A stretch of DNA of 26,876 nt from Terana coerulea. Lineage: Eukaryota > Basidiomycota > Agaricomycetes > Polyporales > Phanerochaetaceae. This document shows positions 21,110-26,876 of the stretch, in pieces. The position numbers were made by a program, and so were the translations under genes. The notes beneath the pieces are model-generated. The model was not told the origin of the DNA, did no database searches, and saw nothing but the letters and a program-made list of their open reading frames with translations. The stretch is from the NCBI GenBank assembly GCA_024811115.1, contig JAKOGH010000469.1, positions 1 through 26,876 of the forward strand, read 5' to 3'. How positions within the stretch are numbered: the first letter of the stretch is position 1; the number at the start of each line of letters is the position of its first letter.

Positions 21110-22585
21110 CTAGGCTCCCTGGCGTCGCACTCTACCACTGGCTGCGAGAATGCCTCTCAGGAACCGCTCCCGTTCCTCCGCGACCTCGCAAAGCAGAAGG
21201 TCGAAGGCCTGGATATTTGTGAGGAAGACGCGGTGTCCGTCGACTTCGTGCGCTGCCTGCGCATAGCGGCCGAGTTTGTGCAGCCAGAAACTCTGCCGGT
21301 TGCCGCGAGCCTCGGCGGAGAACTTGAATCGGACGTACACCTTCTTCAAATCGTGCGCCTTCGGCAGGAACTCCCCACGAGAGATGCCCTCTATAAGCCA
21401 CCTGGCTATATGCGCGTCTTCTGGGACGAAAAGAACGATACGAAACTCTTGGATTTCGTCAGAGGCGTGGAGGACTTCATCGACACTATTCCAATCAATG
21501 TCTTTGTAGTCCGCGAGAGACATTTGTAATTTATGCATGCAGATGTCAGGTCGCCTTGACGGTTGGCCAATAAATGAGCCAAGATGAACTTGACATGAGA
21601 ATCCTTTCGTAAGGTCGGGGTGAAGTACCTGACGTTTAGATGTTTCCTATCTGTTTGCATGGTACTGTTATCATGGCATGTATGAAGTTGAAGGTATAGA
21701 TACATACCATGCATTGACAATGACAAGTGCATATCTATCCTTGGTCTGAAAGGGTGCAAAAAACTGGCGATTAGCTGGCGGTCAGGCTCGTCCAGCAAAC
21801 TCGCTGATTCATTGAATGGCTGAAACAGGGAAATAGCACAGGACGCGATATTTCTCTCAGCTTCAGGACCTCCACAATTGAGAAATGAGATGGAGTTGAA
21901 CATATGCCGCTGTCTGCCGCCTGGTCGCATACGGGGTCCAGTGGCGAAGTCCGGGGAGAACTGGACTATCGAAGAAGAGCGCTTCGCATTGGACGTAGAA
22001 GAGACTCGGAATGTCCCAGATAAGTTGGAAGAGATCAAAGATGTTTCGGAAGCGCAGGTTGATAAGGTAGAGGGAAGTGAATGGGAAAAGGTTTCTGGGT
22101 ACAGTTCGAGGCAATGACTGGGATATCGACAGGGGGAATAGGTGAGGTTCGATGGAGCACCGGTGGCATCCGGAACTTGGGCATTCCTGATTTCCAGATC
22201 GCTTTCGCGGTCTGCGCCATGGGGAACATTTTGCAAGGAACAAGCGATGTAGCCACGGTGCCTCTACGTCGTTGCACTTGAAATGCCAGCGATCGACACA
22301 ATGGTGAAGGGGTAGAAGGCCTGATATCGATTGGCGGACGAAGTTGACTAGTGGATCGACGTCCCGCGACCGTAAAGTCATCACGTAAAAGAGGTGGCTT
22401 CGACATTGTGAAGCCCAGTAGCGACATACCAGGCTATATGCACCCAGCAACCTCTTACACTCTATCCAGTCGTGATCTGCGTCCGCGCTGCTGTCTTTGA
22501 TCAACTCCGCGAGAATGTCAGCGATTATTTCTGGAGGAAGGTCGGCGGCGGTTGCAGGAGGTTTGTGGTGATGCATAATGCGCAT
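21110..22585 (-). CDS. F-box protein, tandem copy 2, several frameshifts
   Basis: Paralogue of the gene at 18890-20402 in the same orientation, probably a substrate receptor of an SCF complex. The start at 22585 (MRIMHHHKPPATAADLPPEI) matches the length of copy 1; an upstream TTG frame extends it but has no ATG. The F-box spans PPEIIADILAELIKD to LFYVMTLRSRDVDP. Matching blocks follow: VDRWHFKCNDVEAPWLHRLF, GADRESDLEIRN, SLPRTVPRNLFPF, YLINLRFRNIF, LNCGGPEAERNIAS, LLDEPDRQLIASFLHP, an intron near 21712-21658, CMHKLQMSLADYKDIDWNSV, DAHIARWLIEGISRGEFLP, FSAEARG and FLRGILAAS. Frames change near 22235, at a CCCCC run near 22136 and at the CCCC run near 21950. The stop at 21110 is provisional because a shift near 21140 would add an acidic tail. 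Confidence 0.74.
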
Positions 22586-22801
22586 GGAAAGCCTAGAGTG
22601 CGACAAATGCTGGCGTTGTGTAGGCGTAGCTTGTCAAAGTGAGGAGGGTTCAAGCTTCAAGGAAGGTGTGCGCAGGCTTGACTGTCAGTGCTGGCGAGAG
22701 CCTAAGCGTAGCCACATACTGGTTTACATAGGCCCCTTACAAGTGGTGCAGCGCCGCAAGGCGCTCCGCAATTGAAGCAGTGCAGTTTGAATCTTGAGAT
22801 G
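22586..22801. other. Upstream region of F-box copy 2
   Basis: About 215 bp between the copy 2 start and the next weak coding frame. It probably contains the promoter; no clear TATA element or repeat is seen. Confidence 0.3.
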
Positions 22802-23170
22802 CTAATATGGGGTTCGAGGGAGATCGCGGGGCATTGCTGAGGGTCGAAGGGATGATTCCGGACATGCGATGTCAAGGACAGGCAATGCGTTTACCGCCAT
22901 TTTGCTCAGCCATCGGACTTGTCTCGCGCCTTCGAAGTTGAATAGAACAGAGAGTCGTCGGAAGCGGGATTGAAGGTGTCGGCGCCAGTCGCAGTCCGAA
23001 AGCGAGCGAAGAGGCGGGTCACGGAGATGTGATCCGTCGAGCGGCAGGGCCTGACAGCGTCGTGGCGTTGGTCGCAACCAAATGCAACCGCACAACCGCG
23101 TGTGGCATTTCTCTGTCTCGAGCTTAAATGACTGCCGATATAGGGTCATTATTTCTTTCTTAGAATTCAC
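22802..23170 (-). pseudogene. Possible gene fragment, function unknown
   Basis: A minus-strand frame ending at 22802 contains HLRDPPLRSLSDCDWRRH, LQSRFRRLSVLFNFEG and LPVLDIACPESSLR. The GC-rich third positions and leucine/arginine spacing look coding-like and could be the C-terminal part of another F-box-type gene. It has no recognisable N-terminus: upstream the sequence turns abruptly AT-rich near 23100. A truncated gene cut by an insertion is one reading; chance is another. Confidence 0.3.
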
Positions 23171-23690
23171 TGATGGTGTTTTTTTTTGGCAAGAGCCTCA
23201 AGCTGTAGGTGCCCCCCTTACATCAGGAGGCTTCTTGTGTAAGTTCTACAATCACGGGGTATTTCTACCGATTGAGGCTTGTGCTAAACCAGTACAAATC
23301 CCGTGGAAAAATAATGAGCTGAACCAAGTTTTGTTTGGTGAGCAATCATGGTACAATCTTGACAGTGTGGTTGATTTATCAAGATTGTACTCACTTTCTG
23401 CGATTTTTCATTCCAAGTGGTTCAAATTTTGCCAGTTGGAAAATTTGTACTACAGTTTTATTCTTAACTTCGATTTTCCAGAATTTTTCTCCTGGAAAAA
23501 TGGGCAGAAATACCCAGTGAATACAGATTCCGTGGTCATATACACTTTTGAATATCCTGGTATAAATGGTTGTCTCAGAGTTCTTCCTTTGCAACCTTCC
23601 GGGCTTGCACGAAAAATAATTTGGTGTCAGCGGACAGAGATACTCTCAATAGAATACTTATTTCCTGTGGAAGAAGTCGGTTAGCACGCT
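23100..23690. other. AT-rich island with an unexplained 200-codon open frame
   Basis: Base composition shifts sharply to AT-rich at about 23100 and back near 23690. A plus-strand frame (23082-23684) stays open through the island and is rich in Phe, Trp, Tyr and Asn (WYNLDSVVDLSRLYSL, FILNFDFPEFFSWKNGQKY). I recognise no family. A perfect 12-base inverted repeat (GTACAATCTTGA) lies at 23351-23362 and 23379-23390, and ATTTTCCAG is inverted as CTGGAAAAAT nearby. A run of nine T at 23179-23187 would be a poly(A) tail if the inserted sequence reads on the minus strand. It may be an inserted mobile sequence. Confidence 0.4.
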
Positions 23691-24405
23691 TTAGAATACT
23701 GTGGCGTCTTGCATGCGTGCGCACGAGTCTAAGCGCCATCCCGCCTGTCGCTAGGACAAAATCTATACGATGCATGCAGAAGCGAACTGCGCCTTCTACG
23801 ATGTAGAATACCTAGGTGTCAGGTATGATTGTATGAATGTTCTGCAAATGGCCAACATAAGTGGGCTTACATGAAGTGAAACTACATATGTGTTATCGTG
23901 TGTGCGTTTACATGGGTTTGTTGCCTTCGATGGGAGGTGAAGCAATTCTGCGACACAAAGGTACTATCTCTAAATACCATCCCAAAAAGAAGTTGGCTGT
24001 GTTATGCTGCTGAAGCTGGACCTATTATTTTCTGTCACAGCAATACCTATGGAAGAACCATCATTAAGTCAATGTTCTGTGAATAGTGCAAGTAGACTCG
24101 CATATCCGTTCCTCCTTCGTAGGATATTTCAAAACATGCCCATTAGGCTTCGTAGAGCTTATCCCAGCTCTTCCTCCCGGTTGGGATCTATCTCATCAAG
24201 GTCATAGCTCAATGGTATTACTCGCAAAGTGCTGGGTGCAGACCTTTGTGCAGAAGCTGATCAATTAGTGAATTTTTCAGCTCAATCTCCTCCCTTGAGT
24301 TGGTCAATCCGATTTGAACTTCCGGAGTTCTTTGTAGAAGTGCAGCGCATACAGCGGCGTACACTCCCTACCGAGGCCTAGAGGAAGCTAGGATGGTTAC
24401 TCACC
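23691..24405. other. Unassigned sequence beside the LTR element
   Basis: About 715 bp with no supported gene. Short frames such as the one starting MQVDSHIRSSFVGYFKTCPL at 24086 have no recognised motif. A TAGCTCAATGGT at 24205-24216 resembles a Pol III A box, but no tRNA fold follows. This is the genomic flank 3' of the copia LTR. Confidence 0.35.
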
Positions 24406-24625
24406 TGTAGGTTGGTTGATACACACGTTAGTGGGTTGAGAGTTGTAAGAGACTTGTTAGAGTATGGCGCAGAGGGCTGCCTTATATACAATACTGGGTG
24501 GCTGTACTACAAACAGACACAAATAGGTACCAGGACAATAGACAATAGGCATTGTCATGGTGGAACCTGGTAGAATAATAGAGAAGATGTGAGCAGAGCG
24601 CTTACGGCGTCTATCTGACTCAACA
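24406..24625 (-). repeat. 3' LTR of a Ty1/copia element
   Basis: On the minus strand the 220-base LTR runs from TGTTGAGTCAGATAGACG (24625 downward) to CCAACCTACA (ending at 24406), with TG...CA ends. It is preceded by the purine tract TTAGGAGGAG (24635-24626), the usual plus-strand primer site. It contains the TATA-like GTATATAAGG. The five bases beyond the end read GGTGA, a candidate target duplication that cannot be checked because the other LTR is outside the window. Confidence 0.75.
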
Positions 24626-24673
24626 CTCCTCCTAACCTAGCACGGCGTACTGCCTGCGCTGGTTTAGTCAGCG

Positions 24674-26876
24674 CTAGTTAGCAGCGATGCGAAGTCCGAG
24701 CATTGGTCGGAACTTCTCAATCTTGATCCTGCCCAGATTCTTGGTAAAGATATCTGCGGGATTGTCAACGCCAGGTACGAAGAGTACTTTGACGTGGCCA
24801 GCTTCGACGACATTGCGAATGTAGTGGTAGCGAATGTCGATGTGCTTAGTGCGCTTTAAATCGCGGGATTTTCTGAGACGAATAGAGCGCCTTGGTTGTC
24901 GCTGCAGATGGGTACTTTCTTGAAGTTGTAACCGCAGTTCAGAGAGGATATTTCGAATCCACATGACTTCGGGAGCAGTCGCTGAGTGCCATGTATTCGG
25001 CATCTTTAGTCGACGTTGCTACAGACTTCGTGCGACAGAACTCCAGTTAAAGGCTCCTCCTGCAAGCATTAGCAGAAAGCCAGTCCGAGAGCGGCGGTTG
25101 GAAGCAGCCGCCCAATCTGCATCGGTGTCGCCACCAAGCCTAACCCAGAAGAACCGTCATACCGAGGGTATAGTTACGAGTGCGACAGGTAGCGGCAGAT
25201 ACAGCCTCTGTTCAGGTGGTCTTCAGACGGGTTCGCACTGAACTGTGCGAGCTTTATGACAGCGTCGCAATGTCCGGTCGTGTACCGAGCATGATATAAA
25301 GGAGTGAGCCTATCGCCAATTTGGAAACGGCTCTGGCGAGCTTTGTTTAGCTCTCCTTCATTAGGTTGAGGGATATAACCCTCGGGAAGCGGAGTCTTTG
25401 CCATTTTGGCATTGGTCTGGCCGCAGCGTTCGAGTACCTTGTCGAGGTAGGCGCATTGATCAATCGCGATCTTGTCGCCAACTCGTTGTATGCGCATGCG
25501 CAGAAACTCCTACGTCGCCCATATCGCGACACTCCATCGTTGCATAAAGGACTCCTTTTCTTTGGAGTACTTTTGCCTTGCTACGTCCGGCCGAATATAG
25601 CGTCGTCAACATAGACTACGGCGATGACCATGTCATTGCCTGCGCCTTTGACATATACGCCAGCATCGGACTTCAGTCTTTTGAAGCCGAGCTCAGCCAT
25701 TGACTTGCTAAGGGCTTTCCATCAGGACAGTCCTGCCTGCTTAAGCCCGTAAAGGGCGCTGACGGAGATGAAGCACCATGTGCTTTTCCCTTGAGCAGGA
25801 AAGCCATCGGGTTGTTGTGTAGATCTCTCATCTAATAGTCCGTCAAATATGCGTTGCGCACGTAAGGTAAGAAAGAAGCCTTCGAGTGCGCGAGCGAATA
25901 TGAATCTAACGGTTTCAAACCGTACGACTGGAGAGAAAGATCTTGTCATAGTCGATTCCCTCAATTTGAGAGAAGCCGCGAGCTACAAGTCGCGCTTTCT
26001 TTCGACCATCTGACTTCTGCATCAAAAACCCATCGGTTCTTGTGACGCGTTTGCCTTTCGGCCGCGGGCGAGTTCGAACACGCCTCTTTTGCTTAATGCA
26101 TCGAGTTCATCTTTGCATGCAGCACGCCATTCTACCTGCTTGTTTTGCGGGCAGGCGGTTTATGTCGCGTAAAGTCCAGTCTCGGACTGAAGACTTTGTT
26201 GCATCAGGATCGACTGCTTGGGCAAGCAAATAATTGTAGAAATTTACTCCCCTTCCGGCACAGTCGTGCCAGTACGTCATCTGACACTGGGCTTTCGCTT
26301 CCGATTATGCCAGGTGAACTCGGTGATATCGGAACAGTTCGAGCTGTTCGGATGTAGAAGAGCTAACAGGACGTGTGGCGGGGACACTGTCGGGCTGCTT
26401 GCTAGACTGACGCGCTTGAAGTAGCTAACGCTTGGTGGGCTTGGTCTGGCCAGTCTGCTTTTCCCAACTACGGATACCTCATCGGCCTGCGTCCGTGGCG
26501 GTGCTTGTGACTGGTCGTCTGCGGAGCTGGATTTTTGACTGGGATCCTGTGCGCGAGTACTACGCCGCGGCCCGGCAGGGAATAACTGGTGGTGCCAGTG
26601 CCTCGGATCTTCTGCGGGTGGTGTCGCCTCCCGCGAGGCGGACTCGGGCTACGCCAGACGGGGGAGCTTAGGGGTCGAGCGTCGTTGACCGCTCGGTCTT
26701 TTTTGGCGGAAGGAGGGTTAGGACGAGGTGCAGCTCGCCGTTTAGGCGGTGGCGCATCGTCGTCGCTTATCGTCTGATCGCACCTTGCGAAGACTCACTG
26801 TCGTTCAGCGTTTTGGTGTTTTGCGCTAGGCGGGTCAGGCGCGCGGGCATTTGCCGTCGGGGCACTTGGGAAATAA
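24674..26876 (-). mobile_element. Ty1/copia retrotransposon pol, frame-broken, cut by window end
   Basis: Reading leftward, pol regions appear in copia order: the segment before the reverse transcriptase (EWRAACKDELDALSKRGVFE, RKNRWVF), then RT (SDGRKKARLVARGFSQIEGI, VSALYGLKQAG, and the catalytic VVYVDDAIFG with YVDD at 25613-25602), then MRIQRVGDKIAIDQCAYLDK, TPLPEGYIPQPNEGE and IKLAQFSANPSEDHL, and RNase H (TSTKDAEYMALSDCS, RTKHIDIRYHYIRNVVEAGH, DNPADIFTKNLG), ending at TAG 24676-24674. Frame changes are frequent and the part beyond about 26300 contains several stops in every frame I tried. Gag, protease and most of integrase must lie outside the window. Some shifts may be sequence errors, but the stops suggest real decay. 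Confidence 0.85.

Noticed and set aside
20975..21529. 184-codon plus-strand frame
   Set aside because: It is antisense to the conserved C-terminal blocks of F-box copy 2 and has no domain of its own.
23100..23690. Mitochondrial DNA insertion as source of the AT-rich island
   Set aside because: The composition is AT-rich, but I recognise no mitochondrial gene and the long frame resembles no mitochondrial protein.
24201..24290. tRNA-like A box (TAGCTCAATGGT)
   Set aside because: No acceptor stem, anticodon stem or proper T arm follows.

Overview
The window is nuclear DNA of a filamentous basidiomycete fungus, most likely a mushroom-forming Agaricomycete. The evidence is intron-dense genes with many 40-60 bp introns that have GTRNGY donors, a divergent intron-containing H2A/H2B pair, a Rud3-type golgin with a GRAB domain, tandem F-box genes, and fungal PIF/Harbinger and Ty1/copia elements. 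I cannot name the species from sequence alone.

Layout. Positions 183-1734: histone H2B (-) and H2A (+), divergently transcribed from a 355 bp shared promoter. 2241-2319: intron-containing tRNA-Gln(CUG), followed 45 bp later by a MITE-like element (2364-2970). 3542-7798: a 19-exon (+) gene for a membrane-anchored WD40 protein. 8274-12062: a (-) locus encoding a coiled-coil region and a HECT-like E2-binding domain of the UBE3D/Ipa1 family, either as one fused gene or as two genes abutting at a TAATG. 13285-16236: a complete 2,952 bp PIF/Harbinger DNA transposon with 94 bp terminal inverted repeats, a DDE transposase (+) and a Myb/SANT-like partner (-). 16522-18336: a Rud3-like golgin (+). 18890-20402 and 21110-22585: two tandem F-box paralogues (-). 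22802-23170: a possible gene fragment. About 23100-23690: an AT-rich island with an unrecognised open frame. 24406-26876: LTR and pol of a Ty1/copia retrotransposon on the (-) strand, running off the window end.

The genes do not form one pathway. The left and middle parts are ordinary housekeeping genes (chromatin, translation, membrane WD40, ubiquitin, Golgi) with one transposon between two of them; the right third is repeat-rich accessory sequence. A recurring feature is that otherwise conserved genes are broken by single-base shifts, mostly at runs of the same base (786-789, 6868-6870, 9715-9717, 10814-10816 and others in the Rud3 and F-box genes). Joining frames across these points restores family-like protein, so I read them mainly as sequencing or assembly errors. 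The copia element may be decayed for real. The best candidates for unusual biology are the intact Harbinger element with a variant catalytic motif, the coiled-coil/HECT-like locus, the abutting palindromes downstream of H2A, and the AT-rich island.
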